In this document: positions 24,613 to 33,925 of the stretch, piece after piece
Position numbering within the stretch: position 1 is the first letter of the stretch
How the letters are laid out: each line of letters begins with the position of its first letter
From: Erwinia sp. SLM-02
GTDB taxonomy: Bacteria > Pseudomonadota > Gammaproteobacteria > Enterobacterales > Enterobacteriaceae
Length of the DNA: 64,000 nucleotides
Reading direction: 5' to 3'
Assembly: GCF_037450285.1 (NCBI RefSeq)
Contig: NZ_JAQISN010000003.1
Location: forward strand, 372,001-436,000
Position numbers and translations under genes: made by a program
Notes under the pieces: generated by a model
Told to the model about the DNA's origin: nothing
The model's database searches: none
The model's input: the letters and a program-made list of their open reading frames with translations, nothing else

Positions 24613-25970
24613 TCGCCTTTACCCTGAAGCAGCTGGCCGAAATCACCGGGGGAACGCTGTTCGGTAACGATGCAACGATCGATGCCGTCACCACCGACAC
24701 CCGTAAGATTACCGCCGGTTGCCTGTTTATTGCCCTTAAGGGCGAGCGTTTCGATGCGCATGACTTCGCGGACGAGGCGGTTAAGGCCGGTTCTTCGGCA
24801 CTGTTGGTGAGTAAGCGCTTACCAGTAGAGGTCGCTCAGGTGGTGGTGGAAGACACCCGCCTCGCGCTTGGTCGCATTGCCGGTTGGGTGCGCCAGCAGT
24901 CTTCTGCCCGCGTGGTCGCGCTGACCGGTTCCTCCGGCAAAACGTCCGTGAAAGAAATGACCGCCGCGATCCTGCGTGAATGTGGCGAAACGCTGTACAC
25001 CGCGGGCAATCTTAATAATGACATCGGCGTGCCGCTGACGCTGCTGCGCCTGACGGCAGAACATCAGTATGCGGTGATTGAGCTGGGTGCAAACCACCAG
25101 GGTGAGATCGCTTACACCACCGAATTAACCCGCCCGGAAGCGGCGCTGGTCAATAATCTGGCGGCGGCGCATCTGGAAGGCTTTGGCTCTCTAGCCGGAG
25201 TGGCAAAGGCCAAAGGCGAAATTTTTAACGGGCTGCCACTGCACGGCACGGCCATTATCAACGCCGACAGCAATGACTGGCCGCACTGGCAGGCATCGCT
25301 TCAGAGCAAAACCGTCTGGCGTTTTTCGCCGGAGCAGCAGGCCGACGGCGACTTCTATGCCAGCGGGGTCCGCTTCAGCACCCGCGGAACGCTTTTTGTC
25401 ATGCATACCCCGCAGGGCGAGATCGACATTACGCTGCCGCTGCCGGGCCGCCACAATATTGCCAACGCGCTCGCCGCCGCTGCGCTTTCACTTTCGGTGG
25501 GCGCACCGCTCAGCGCTATTCGTCAGGGGCTGAGTTCGCTGCAGGCCGTGCCGGGTCGTCTGTTCCCTGTTGTGCTTGATGACGATCGGCTGCTGCTGGA
25601 TGACAGCTACAACGCCAACGTCGGATCCATGACGGCGGCTGCACAGGTGCTGGCTGAAATGCCGGGCTACCGCGTGATGATCGTTGGCGATATGGGCGAG
25701 CTTGGGGCGGAGGCTGCCGAATGCCACCGTCAGGTCGGCGAAGCAATTCGCCTGGCCGGGATCGATAAGGTTTTAAGCACGGGCAACCTCAGCCATGACA
25801 TCAGCGATGCCAGCGGCGTAGGGGAGCATTTCAGTGATAAGGCATTACTTAGCGCTCGCGCGCTGGCGCTGCTTTCTGAACATCAAAAGATAACCGTATT
25901 AGTCAAAGGATCGCGTAGTTCTGCAATGGAGCAGATCGTACGTACCTTACAGGAGAAAGGCGCATGTTAG
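24609..25970 (+). CDS. murF: UDP-MurNAc-pentapeptide synthetase
   Basis: 453-residue Mur ligase that adds D-Ala-D-Ala to the tripeptide precursor (E. coli 452). It has the N-terminal recognition domain, the ATP loop LTGSSGKTSVKEMTAAIL near 105-122, and the GRHNIANALAAAAL and DDSYNANVGSM signatures. It starts by an ATGA overlap with murE and overlaps mraY by 7 nt. Confidence 0.98.
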   Translation: MIAFTLKQLAEITGGTLFGNDATIDAVTTDTRKITAGCLFIALKGERFDAHDFADEAVKAGSSALLVSKRLPVEVAQVVVEDTRLALGRIAGWVRQQSSARVVALTGSSGKTSVKEMTAAILRECGETLYTAGNLNNDIGVPLTLLRLTAEHQYAVIELGANHQGEIAYTTELTRPEAALVNNLAAAHLEGFGSLAGVAKAKGEIFNGLPLHGTAIINADSNDWPHWQASLQSKTVWRFSPEQQADGDFYASGVRFSTRGTLFVMHTPQGEIDITLPLPGRHNIANALAAAALSLSVGAPLSAIRQGLSSLQAVPGRLFPVVLDDDRLLLDDSYNANVGSMTAAAQVLAEMPGYRVMIVGDMGELGAEAAECHRQVGEAIRLAGIDKVLSTGNLSHDISDASGVGEHFSDKALLSARALALLSEHQKITVLVKGSRSSAMEQIVRTLQEKGAC

Positions 25971-27046
25971 TCTGGCTGGCCGAGCATTTGGTCTCTTTAT
26001 ATTCTGGCTTTAACGTCTTTTCGTATCTGACGTTTCGCGCCATTGTCAGCCTGCTGACCGCATTGTTTATCTCGCTGTGGATGGGCCCACGGATGATCGC
26101 CCGCCTGCAGGAAATGTCATTTGGCCAGGTGGTGCGTAACGATGGCCCGGAGTCGCACTTCAGCAAGCGCGGCACGCCGACCATGGGCGGGATTATGATC
26201 CTGACCTCGATCACCATTTCCGTTCTGCTGTGGGCCTATCCGTCAAATCCTTACGTCTGGTGCGTGCTGTTTGTGCTGGTGGGCTACGGCATTGTTGGCT
26301 TTGTGGATGATTACCGCAAGGTCGTGCGCAAGGATACCAAGGGGCTTATCGCCCGCTGGAAATACTTCTGGCAGTCGGTTATCGCTCTGGCCGTGGCCTT
26401 TGCGATGTATGCGATTGGTAAAGACACGCCGGCTACTCAGCTGGTCGTACCGTTCTTTAAGGATGTGATGCCGCAGCTGGGCCTGCTTTATCTGCTGCTG
26501 GCCTACTTCGTCATCGTTGGCACCAGCAACGCCGTTAACCTCACCGATGGCCTGGACGGGCTGGCGATTATGCCAACGGTGTTTGTTGCAGCAGGTTTTG
26601 CCTTAGTTGCCTGGGCCACCGGTAACGTCAAATTCGCTGAGTATCTGCATATTCCTTATCTGCGCCATGCCGGTGAGCTGGTGATTGTCTGTACCGCGAT
26701 TGTCGGTGCCGGCCTTGGATTCCTGTGGTTTAACACCTATCCGGCGCAGGTCTTTATGGGTGATGTCGGTTCTCTGGCACTCGGCGGTGCGCTCGGTACG
26801 ATCGCCGTGCTGCTGCGTCAGGAGTTCCTGCTGGTGATTATGGGCGGCGTATTCGTGGTCGAAACCCTGTCCGTTATTCTGCAGGTTGGCTCGTTTAAAT
26901 TGCGCGGCCAGCGTATTTTCCGCATGGCGCCGATTCACCACCATTACGAACTGAAAGGCTGGCCGGAACCGCGCGTGATCGTGCGCTTCTGGATTATTTC
27001 ACTGATGCTGGTGCTGATTGGCCTGGCAACGCTGAAGGTACGTTAA
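25964..27046 (+). CDS. mraY: Phospho-MurNAc-pentapeptide translocase
   Basis: 360-residue polytopic membrane enzyme that makes lipid I from UDP-MurNAc-pentapeptide and undecaprenyl phosphate. Ten helices are expected. The catalytic aspartates are in GFVDDYRKVV (Asp pair near 115) and NLTDGLDGLA (near 192-200). The C-terminal HHHYELKGWPE histidine motif is conserved. Same length as E. coli. It starts inside the end of murF. Confidence 0.98.
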   Translation: MLVWLAEHLVSLYSGFNVFSYLTFRAIVSLLTALFISLWMGPRMIARLQEMSFGQVVRNDGPESHFSKRGTPTMGGIMILTSITISVLLWAYPSNPYVWCVLFVLVGYGIVGFVDDYRKVVRKDTKGLIARWKYFWQSVIALAVAFAMYAIGKDTPATQLVVPFFKDVMPQLGLLYLLLAYFVIVGTSNAVNLTDGLDGLAIMPTVFVAAGFALVAWATGNVKFAEYLHIPYLRHAGELVIVCTAIVGAGLGFLWFNTYPAQVFMGDVGSLALGGALGTIAVLLRQEFLLVIMGGVFVVETLSVILQVGSFKLRGQRIFRMAPIHHHYELKGWPEPRVIVRFWIISLMLVLIGLATLKVR

Positions 27047-27048
27047 TC

Positions 27049-28365
27049 ATGGCTGACTATCAGGGTAAAAAAGTCGTCATCATCGGATTGGGCCTCACCG
27101 GCCTTTCCTGCGTTGATTTCTTTTTAGCGCGCGGCGTAACGCCGCGCGTGATGGATACCCGCGTCGTACCGCCAGGGCTGGAAAAACTCCCGGCGGCGGT
27201 TGAACGCTGGCTGGGATCGCTGAACGACAGCTGGCTTCTGGACGCTGACCTGATAGTCGCCAGCCCGGGGATGGCTCTGGCGCATCCTTCACTGATGGAT
27301 GCGGCGGAGGCGGGCGTTGAGATTGTTGGCGATATCGAACTGTTCTGCCGCGAAGCTCAGGCACCGATTGTCGCCATTACCGGCTCGAACGGGAAAAGCA
27401 CCGTCACAACGCTGGTGGGCGAAATGGCACAGGCCGCAGGCTGGCAGGTGGGCGTCGGCGGCAATATCGGCCTCCCGGCGCTGATGCTGCTGGATAAACC
27501 GGCGCAGCTGTACGTGCTGGAACTTTCCAGCTTCCAGCTGGAAACAACGAGCAGCCTGCACGCGGCGGCGGCAACCATCCTCAACGTCACTGAAGATCAT
27601 ATGGACCGCTACCCGCTCGGCATGCAGCAGTATCGTGCCGCCAAGTTACGGATTTATGAAAACGCGGCGGTGTGCGTGGTCAACGCGGATGACGCCATGA
27701 CCATGCCGGTACGCGGCGCTGACCAGCGCTGCGTCAGCTTTGGCGTGGACGTGGGTGACTATCATCTTAATCGCCAGCAGGGGAATACCTGGCTGCGGGT
27801 CAAAGGTGAGAAGGTGCTGAACACCGCTGAAATGAACCTGACGGGCCAACATAACTTCACCAATGCGCTGGCCGCGCTGGCGCTGGCGGATGCCGTCGGC
27901 CTGCCGCGTGCGACCAGCCTGAAAGCCCTGACGACCTTCGCTGGCCTGGCACACCGCTTCCAGCTGGTGCGTGACAATAACGGCGTGCGCTGGATCAACG
28001 ATTCCAAAGCCACCAACGTTGGCAGTACCGAGGCGGCGCTGAATGGTTTACAGGTTGCCGGTACGCTGTGGCTGCTACTGGGCGGAGACGGCAAATCCGC
28101 CGATTTCAGCTCGCTGACCCGCTACCTGCAGGGCGACAACATTCGCGTTTACTGCTTTGGCCGCGACGGCGCGGAACTGGCGGCGCTGCGGCCGGACATC
28201 TCTGTACAGACGGAGACGATGGCGGAAGCGATGGCGCAGATTGCCGTTCAGGTGAAATCGGGCGATATGGTGCTGCTGTCACCCGCCTGTGCCAGCCTCG
28301 ATCAGTTTAAAAACTTTGAGCAGCGCGGCGACCTGTTTGCCCAGCTGGCACAGGAGATGGGCTGA
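27049..28365 (+). CDS. murD: UDP-MurNAc-L-Ala:D-Glu ligase
   Basis: 438-residue Mur ligase that adds D-glutamate (same length as E. coli). The N-terminal Rossmann fold binds UMAG (VVIIGLGLTGLSC); the P-loop is ITGSNGKSTVTTL near 109-121; the middle and C-terminal domains carry GQHNFTNALAAL and WINDSKATN. It starts 2 bp after mraY and its TGA overlaps the ftsW ATG by one base. Confidence 0.98.
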   Translation: MADYQGKKVVIIGLGLTGLSCVDFFLARGVTPRVMDTRVVPPGLEKLPAAVERWLGSLNDSWLLDADLIVASPGMALAHPSLMDAAEAGVEIVGDIELFCREAQAPIVAITGSNGKSTVTTLVGEMAQAAGWQVGVGGNIGLPALMLLDKPAQLYVLELSSFQLETTSSLHAAAATILNVTEDHMDRYPLGMQQYRAAKLRIYENAAVCVVNADDAMTMPVRGADQRCVSFGVDVGDYHLNRQQGNTWLRVKGEKVLNTAEMNLTGQHNFTNALAALALADAVGLPRATSLKALTTFAGLAHRFQLVRDNNGVRWINDSKATNVGSTEAALNGLQVAGTLWLLLGGDGKSADFSSLTRYLQGDNIRVYCFGRDGAELAALRPDISVQTETMAEAMAQIAVQVKSGDMVLLSPACASLDQFKNFEQRGDLFAQLAQEMG

Positions 28366-29573
28366 TGCGTATACCCGGTCTGAGCCTTGCCGGTGGCATT
28401 TCCGATCGCCTGAAGGGCTGGGTGATGGGATCGCGCGAAAGCGATACCAACTCCATGGTGCTGTACGACCGCATGCTGCTGTGGCTGACCTTTGGCCTGG
28501 CAATTATCGGTTTTGTGATGGTGACGTCGGCATCGATGCCGGTGGGGCAGCGCCTCTCGGACGATCCGTTTTATTTCGCCAAGCGTGATGCGTTCTATAT
28601 TGCGCTGGCGTTCGGCATGTCGCTGGTTACGCTGCGGGTGCCGATGGCTTTCTGGCAGCGCTACAGCAACATTATGCTGATGGTCACGATTGTGATGCTG
28701 CTGGTGGTGCTGGTGGTGGGAAGCTCGGTAAACGGGGCATCGCGCTGGATCGCCCTTGGACCGCTGCGTATTCAGCCCGCCGAGCTGTCAAAGCTGGCCC
28801 TGTTTTGCTATCTGGCCAGCTATCTGGTGCGCAAGGTTGAAGAGGTTCGCCATAACTTCTGGGGCTTCTGTAAGCCAATGGGCGTGATGGTGGTGCTGGC
28901 CGTGCTGCTGTTGGCCCAGCCGGACCTGGGAACCGTGGTGGTCCTGTTCGTGACCACGCTGGCGATGCTGTTTCTTGCCGGAGCGAAACTATGGCAGTTC
29001 CTCGCGATTATCGGCTCCGGAATTTTTGCCGTTTGCCTGCTGATTGTGGCGGAACCGTACCGTATGCGACGCGTAACGTCGTTCTGGAACCCGTGGGAAG
29101 ATCCGTTCGGCAGCGGCTACCAGTTAACCCAGTCGCTGATGGCATTTGGCCGCGGTGAATTCTGGGGCCAGGGCCTTGGGAACTCGGTGCAGAAACTGGA
29201 ATATTTACCGGAAGCGCACACCGATTTTATCTTCTCGATAATTGGGGAAGAACTGGGTTATATCGGTGTGGTTTTCGCGTTGTTAATGGTATTCTTCGTC
29301 GCTTTTCGCGCGATGTCCATCGGGCGAAAGGCGTTAGAAATCGATCAGCGTTTTTCCGGCTTTCTGGCGTGTTCAATCGGCGTCTGGTTCAGCTTCCAGG
29401 CTCTGGTTAACGTTGGCGCTGCGGCGGGAATGCTACCGACTAAAGGTCTGACGCTGCCGCTAATCAGTTACGGTGGATCGAGTCTGATAATTATGTCGAC
29501 CGCCATCGTACTGTTGTTACGTATTGATTATGAAACGCGTCTGGCGAAGGCCCAGGCGTTTACGAGAGGGTAG
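28365..29573 (+). CDS. ftsW: Septal peptidoglycan polymerase FtsW
   Basis: 402-residue SEDS-family glycosyltransferase with about ten helices that polymerises lipid II at the septum together with FtsI. The N-terminus is shorter than in E. coli (414), with variation confined to the first 25 residues. The conserved parts are RIQPAELSKL, the large extracellular loop with NPWEDPFGSGYQLTQSLMAF, and GLTLPLISYGGSS. One-base overlap with murD. Confidence 0.97.
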   Translation: MRIPGLSLAGGISDRLKGWVMGSRESDTNSMVLYDRMLLWLTFGLAIIGFVMVTSASMPVGQRLSDDPFYFAKRDAFYIALAFGMSLVTLRVPMAFWQRYSNIMLMVTIVMLLVVLVVGSSVNGASRWIALGPLRIQPAELSKLALFCYLASYLVRKVEEVRHNFWGFCKPMGVMVVLAVLLLAQPDLGTVVVLFVTTLAMLFLAGAKLWQFLAIIGSGIFAVCLLIVAEPYRMRRVTSFWNPWEDPFGSGYQLTQSLMAFGRGEFWGQGLGNSVQKLEYLPEAHTDFIFSIIGEELGYIGVVFALLMVFFVAFRAMSIGRKALEIDQRFSGFLACSIGVWFSFQALVNVGAAAGMLPTKGLTLPLISYGGSSLIIMSTAIVLLLRIDYETRLAKAQAFTRG

Positions 29574-29576
29574 TCG

Positions 29577-30635
29577 ATGAGTGGAAAGCGACTGATGGTG
29601 ATGGCCGGTGGTACCGGGGGGCACGTTTTCCCCGGGCTGGCAGTAGCGCACCATCTGATGGCACAGGGCTGGCAGGTTCGCTGGCTGGGAACCGCAGACC
29701 GGATGGAAGCGGACCTGGTGCCAAAACACGGAATCGACATCGAATTTATTCGCATCAGTGGGCTACGCGGTAAAGGGATCAAAGCGCAGCTGGCAGCACC
29801 GCTGCGTATCTTCAACGCCTGGCGCCAGGCGCGGGCGATTATGAAGCGCTGGCAGCCGGATGTGGTGCTGGGAATGGGGGGCTATGTCTCCGGTCCCGGT
29901 GGCCTGGCCGCGTGGAGCTGCGGTATTCCGGTGGTGCTGCATGAACAAAACGGCATTGCCGGGCTGACCAACAAGTGGCTGGCAAAAATTGCCAAAAAAG
30001 TGATGCAGGCGTTTCCCGGTGCCTTTCCGAATGCGGAAGTCGTCGGTAACCCGGTGCGCACCGATGTGCTGGCGCTGCCGTTACCGGCAGAACGTCTGAC
30101 CGGGCGTGTGGGACCGACCCGCGTGCTGGTTATCGGCGGTAGCCAGGGCGCACGCATCCTGAACCAGACGCTGCCCGAGGTGGCCGCGATCCTGGGCGAC
30201 AGCATTACGCTGTGGCACCAGGTGGGGAAGGGGGCGCTGGACAGCGTCAATCAGGCTTATGCGCAGGTAGGGCAGACCCAGCATAAAGTCGCAGAATTTA
30301 TTGATGATATGGCGGAAGCCTATGCCTGGGCGGACGTTGTGGTATGCCGTTCCGGCGCACTGACCGTCAGCGAAGTCGCGGCGGCAGGATTACCGGCGAT
30401 TTTCGTCCCGTTCCAACATAAAGATCGCCAGCAGTACTGGAACGCGCTGCCGCTTGAACAGGCAGGCGCCGCAAAAATTTATGAGCAGCCGCAGTTTACT
30501 GCAGAAACGGTGGCTTCAACGCTGGCAGGCTGGGATCGCGCAACGCTGCTGCAGATGGCCGAAAAGGCCCGCGCCGTTGCCATTCCGGATGCAACAGAGC
30601 GCGTCGCTGCTGAAGTCAGCAAAGCGGCGCTGTAA
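29577..30635 (+). CDS. murG: Lipid II synthase MurG
   Basis: 352-residue GT-B glycosyltransferase that adds GlcNAc to lipid I on the inner face of the membrane (E. coli 355). The N-terminal GGTGGHVFPGLAVA loop (about 11-24) binds the acceptor; the C-terminal half has IGGSQGARILNQ, the UDP-GlcNAc site VVCRSGALTVSEVAAAGLPA and PFQHKDRQQYWNA. It starts 3 bp after ftsW. The 60-bp gap to murC is the widest between mraZ and ftsA. Confidence 0.98.
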   Translation: MSGKRLMVMAGGTGGHVFPGLAVAHHLMAQGWQVRWLGTADRMEADLVPKHGIDIEFIRISGLRGKGIKAQLAAPLRIFNAWRQARAIMKRWQPDVVLGMGGYVSGPGGLAAWSCGIPVVLHEQNGIAGLTNKWLAKIAKKVMQAFPGAFPNAEVVGNPVRTDVLALPLPAERLTGRVGPTRVLVIGGSQGARILNQTLPEVAAILGDSITLWHQVGKGALDSVNQAYAQVGQTQHKVAEFIDDMAEAYAWADVVVCRSGALTVSEVAAAGLPAIFVPFQHKDRQQYWNALPLEQAGAAKIYEQPQFTAETVASTLAGWDRATLLQMAEKARAVAIPDATERVAAEVSKAAL

Positions 30636-30695
30636 ACACTATTTGCTGGAGCGGGAACACCCGCTTCAAAGAAACACAGGTGTGGCAAAGAAGAG

Positions 30696-32171
30696 ATGAA
30701 TACACAACAACTGGCAAAACTGCGTTCTATCGTGCCCGAGATGCGTCGCGTCCGGCACATCCATTTTGTTGGCATCGGTGGTGCCGGCATGGGCGGTATT
30801 GCCGAAGTGTTGGCGAATGAAGGTTATGAAATCAGCGGCTCTGACCTGGCACCGAATGCGGTGACCCAGCATCTGAGCGCGCTGGGCGCAACTCTCTATT
30901 TCAACCATCGCCCGGAAAACGTCAGCGATGCCAGCGTGGTCGTGGTTTCCACGGCGGTCGCGCAGGACAACCCGGAAGTGGTTGCCGCGCGTGAAGCGCG
31001 CATCCCGGTTATCCGCCGCGCGGAGATGCTGGCCGAGCTGATGCGCTTCCGCCACGGTATTGCGATTGCCGGCACGCACGGGAAAACCACGACCACGGCG
31101 ATGGTTTCCAGCATTTATGCCGAAGGTGGGCTGGATCCGACCTTCGTGAACGGTGGGCTGGTTAAGGCCGCAGGCACCCATGCGCGCCTGGGCAGCAGCC
31201 GCTACCTGATTGCTGAAGCGGATGAGAGTGATGCCTCGTTCCTCCATCTGCAGCCGATGGTGGCCATTGTCACCAATATTGAAGCCGACCATATGGACAC
31301 GTACCAGGGCGACTTTGAGAACTTAAAGCAGACGTTTATTAACTTTCTGCACAATCTGCCGTTTTACGGTCGTGCGGTACTGTGCATTGATGACGCCGTG
31401 ATCCGCGATCTGATACCGCGCGTCGGGCGTCAGATCACCACCTACGGCTTCAGCGATGATGCCGATGTGCGGGTTGAAAATTATGAACAGCGCGGTGCGC
31501 AGGGCCTCTTTACGCTGGTGCGCCACGATAAACCGTTAATGCACGTCACGCTTAACGCCCCGGGTCGCCACAACGCGCTGAACGCCGCCGCCGCCGTGGC
31601 GGTTGCTACGGAAGAGGGCATTGAGGATGAAGATATCCTCAGCGCGCTGGAAAGCTTCCAGGGGACCGGGCGCCGCTTTGACTTCCTCGGCGAATATCCG
31701 CTGGCAGAAGCCAACGGTCAGGCGGGCACGGCGATGCTGGTTGATGACTATGGTCATCATCCAACCGAGGTTGACGTGACGATCAAAGCCGCACGTGCGG
31801 GCTGGCCGGACAAAAATCTGGTGATGATTTTCCAGCCGCATCGTTACACGCGAACGCGCGATCTGTATGACGATTTCGCCAACGTACTGTCGCAGGTTGA
31901 TGTACTGCTGATGCTGGACGTCTATTCCGCCGGTGAGACAGCGATCCCCGGTGCTGACAGCCGTTCACTGTGCCGCACGATCCGCGGCCGTGGCAAGGTA
32001 GATCCGATTCTGGTGTCCGATCATGACGCGGTTCTGGAAACCCTGCTGCCGAAGCTTTCCGGCAATGATTTGATCCTGGTTCAGGGCGCAGGAAACGTTG
32101 GGCGTATTGCCCGTAAACTGGCAGATCTGAAGTTACAACCGCAGACGAAAGAAGAGGAATATCATGGCTGA
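30696..32171 (+). CDS. murC: UDP-MurNAc:L-alanine ligase
   Basis: 491-residue Mur ligase for the first peptide residue (same length as E. coli). The N-terminal nucleotide fold HFVGIGGAGMGGIAEVL, the P-loop GTHGKTTTTAM near 124-134, GRHNALNAAAAVAVA and DDYGHHPTEV (near 350) are conserved. An AAGAAG-type site precedes the ATG. The 3' end overlaps ddlB by 8 nt. Confidence 0.98.
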   Translation: MNTQQLAKLRSIVPEMRRVRHIHFVGIGGAGMGGIAEVLANEGYEISGSDLAPNAVTQHLSALGATLYFNHRPENVSDASVVVVSTAVAQDNPEVVAAREARIPVIRRAEMLAELMRFRHGIAIAGTHGKTTTTAMVSSIYAEGGLDPTFVNGGLVKAAGTHARLGSSRYLIAEADESDASFLHLQPMVAIVTNIEADHMDTYQGDFENLKQTFINFLHNLPFYGRAVLCIDDAVIRDLIPRVGRQITTYGFSDDADVRVENYEQRGAQGLFTLVRHDKPLMHVTLNAPGRHNALNAAAAVAVATEEGIEDEDILSALESFQGTGRRFDFLGEYPLAEANGQAGTAMLVDDYGHHPTEVDVTIKAARAGWPDKNLVMIFQPHRYTRTRDLYDDFANVLSQVDVLLMLDVYSAGETAIPGADSRSLCRTIRGRGKVDPILVSDHDAVLETLLPKLSGNDLILVQGAGNVGRIARKLADLKLQPQTKEEEYHG

Positions 32172-33084
32172 TAAAGTAGCGGTATTGCTGGGTGGAACGT
32201 CCGCAGAGCGTGACGTCTCCCTGTTATCGGGTGCGGCCGTACTGGCCGGGCTGAAAGAAGCGGGCGTGGATGCACATCCGGTCGATATTCGTGATGTTCC
32301 TGTACTGAGCCTGAAAGAACAGGGCTTTACTAAGGCCTTCATCGCGCTGCACGGTCGCGGCGGTGAAGACGGCACGCTGCAGGGCGTACTGGAGTTCCTT
32401 GATATCCCTTACACCGGTAGCGGCGTGATGGCCTCGGCCATTACGATGGATAAACTGCGCAGCAAGTTTCTGTGGCAGGGCTGTGGGCTGCCGGTTTCGC
32501 CTTATGTGGCGTTAACCCGCAAGCAGATGGATGCCGGTATTGATGGCGACGTGGCCGACAGCATTGCCGCTCTGGGGATGCCGCTGTTCGTGAAGCCAAG
32601 CCGTGAAGGCTCCAGCGTGGGGATCTCCCGCGTGAATCATGCTTCCCAACTGCACGCCGCGCTGGTTGAAGCATTCCGTCACGATGACGAAGTGCTGGTT
32701 GAAGCCTTCCTCAGCGGTCCGGAATACACCGTCGCGGTGATTGGCGATCAGATTATGCCGTCCATTCGCATTCAGGCCGCCAGCGAATTCTATGATTATC
32801 AGGCGAAGTACATTTCTGATGATACGCAATATTTCTGCCCGTCAGGATTAAACGACGAGCAGGAAGCTGAGTTAAGCCAGCTGGTGATCGCCGCATGGCG
32901 TGCTCTGGGATGCAGTGGCTGGGGCCGCGTTGATGTGATGATGGGCGGCGACGGGCGCTTCTATCTGCTGGAGGTGAACACCTCCCCGGGCATGACCAGC
33001 CACAGCCTTGTGCCAATGGCAGCAAAACAGGCAGGCCTGAGCTTCTCGCAGCTGGTAGTACGCATTCTGGAACTGGCCGACTGA
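32164..33084 (+). CDS. ddlB: D-alanine:D-alanine ligase B
   Basis: 306-residue ATP-grasp ligase that makes the D-Ala-D-Ala used by MurF (same length as E. coli DdlB). Motifs include LLGGTSAERDVSLLSG at the N-terminus, the KPSREGSSVG loop near 145 and the metal/ATP site LLEVNTSPGMTSHSL near 268-282. The Glu15-Ser150 type catalytic residues appear intact. It overlaps murC and is followed 1 bp later by ftsQ. Confidence 0.97.
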   Translation: MADKVAVLLGGTSAERDVSLLSGAAVLAGLKEAGVDAHPVDIRDVPVLSLKEQGFTKAFIALHGRGGEDGTLQGVLEFLDIPYTGSGVMASAITMDKLRSKFLWQGCGLPVSPYVALTRKQMDAGIDGDVADSIAALGMPLFVKPSREGSSVGISRVNHASQLHAALVEAFRHDDEVLVEAFLSGPEYTVAVIGDQIMPSIRIQAASEFYDYQAKYISDDTQYFCPSGLNDEQEAELSQLVIAAWRALGCSGWGRVDVMMGGDGRFYLLEVNTSPGMTSHSLVPMAAKQAGLSFSQLVVRILELAD

Positions 33085-33085
33085 T

Positions 33086-33925
33086 ATGTCTCAGGCGGCG
33101 TTAAATGTCCGAAACCGTGAAGCGCAGGAAAAAGCGCGAGCCGGGCGCAGTAATGGCTCACGCCTGGCCGGGATCCTGTTTTTGCTGATGGTTATCGGCA
33201 CCATGCTGGCGGGTGGCTATGTGGTGCTCAAGTGGATGGACGATGCATCACGGCTGCCGTTATCGAAGCTGGTAGTGACGGGGCAGACCCACTACACCAG
33301 GAACGATGATATCCGTCAGGCAATTTTATCGCTTGGCGAACCCGGCACCTTTATGTCGCAGGATGTGGACATCATCCAGCAGCAGATTGAACGTCTGCCG
33401 TGGATCCAGCAGGTGAGCGTGCGCAAGCAGTGGCCGGACGAATTAAAGATTCATCTGGTTGAGTATGTGCCGGTTGCACGCTGGAATGATGTGCACATGG
33501 TGGACGCCGACGGGAAATCGTTCAGCGTTCCGGCCAGCCATCAGGATAAAGAAGTTTTACCGCTGCTGTATGGCCCGGAAGGGAGCGAAACGGAAGTGCT
33601 GACCGGTTACCACCAGATGCGGGACGTCCTGGCGGCAAGCAAGTTTAAGTTAAAGGCTGCCTCAATGACCGCGCGGCGTTCATGGCAGCTGGTGTTAGAT
33701 GATGATATCCGTCTGGAGCTGGGGCGTAACGAAGATATGAAGCGACTAAAACGCTTCATCGCTCTCTACCCAACCCTGCAACAGCAGGGCCAGGCGGAAC
33801 ACAAGCGTATCAGCTACGTGGACCTGCGTTATGACTCTGGCGCGGCAGTAGGATGGACACCCGAACTCATTACTAGCGCTGACAGTCATCAGCAACAGAA
33901 TCAGGTACAGGCTAAACAACAATGA
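33086..33925 (+). CDS. ftsQ: Cell division protein FtsQ
   Basis: 279-residue bitopic divisome protein (E. coli 276). It has a cytoplasmic basic tail, one membrane helix at about 28-48 (LAGILFLLMVIGTMLAGGY), a POTRA domain (about 57-127; LVVTGQTHYTRNDDIRQAI) and the beta domain that contacts FtsB-FtsL. The last 20 residues are polar and poorly conserved. The TGA overlaps the ftsA ATG by 4 nt. Confidence 0.96.
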   Translation: MSQAALNVRNREAQEKARAGRSNGSRLAGILFLLMVIGTMLAGGYVVLKWMDDASRLPLSKLVVTGQTHYTRNDDIRQAILSLGEPGTFMSQDVDIIQQQIERLPWIQQVSVRKQWPDELKIHLVEYVPVARWNDVHMVDADGKSFSVPASHQDKEVLPLLYGPEGSETEVLTGYHQMRDVLAASKFKLKAASMTARRSWQLVLDDDIRLELGRNEDMKRLKRFIALYPTLQQQGQAEHKRISYVDLRYDSGAAVGWTPELITSADSHQQQNQVQAKQQ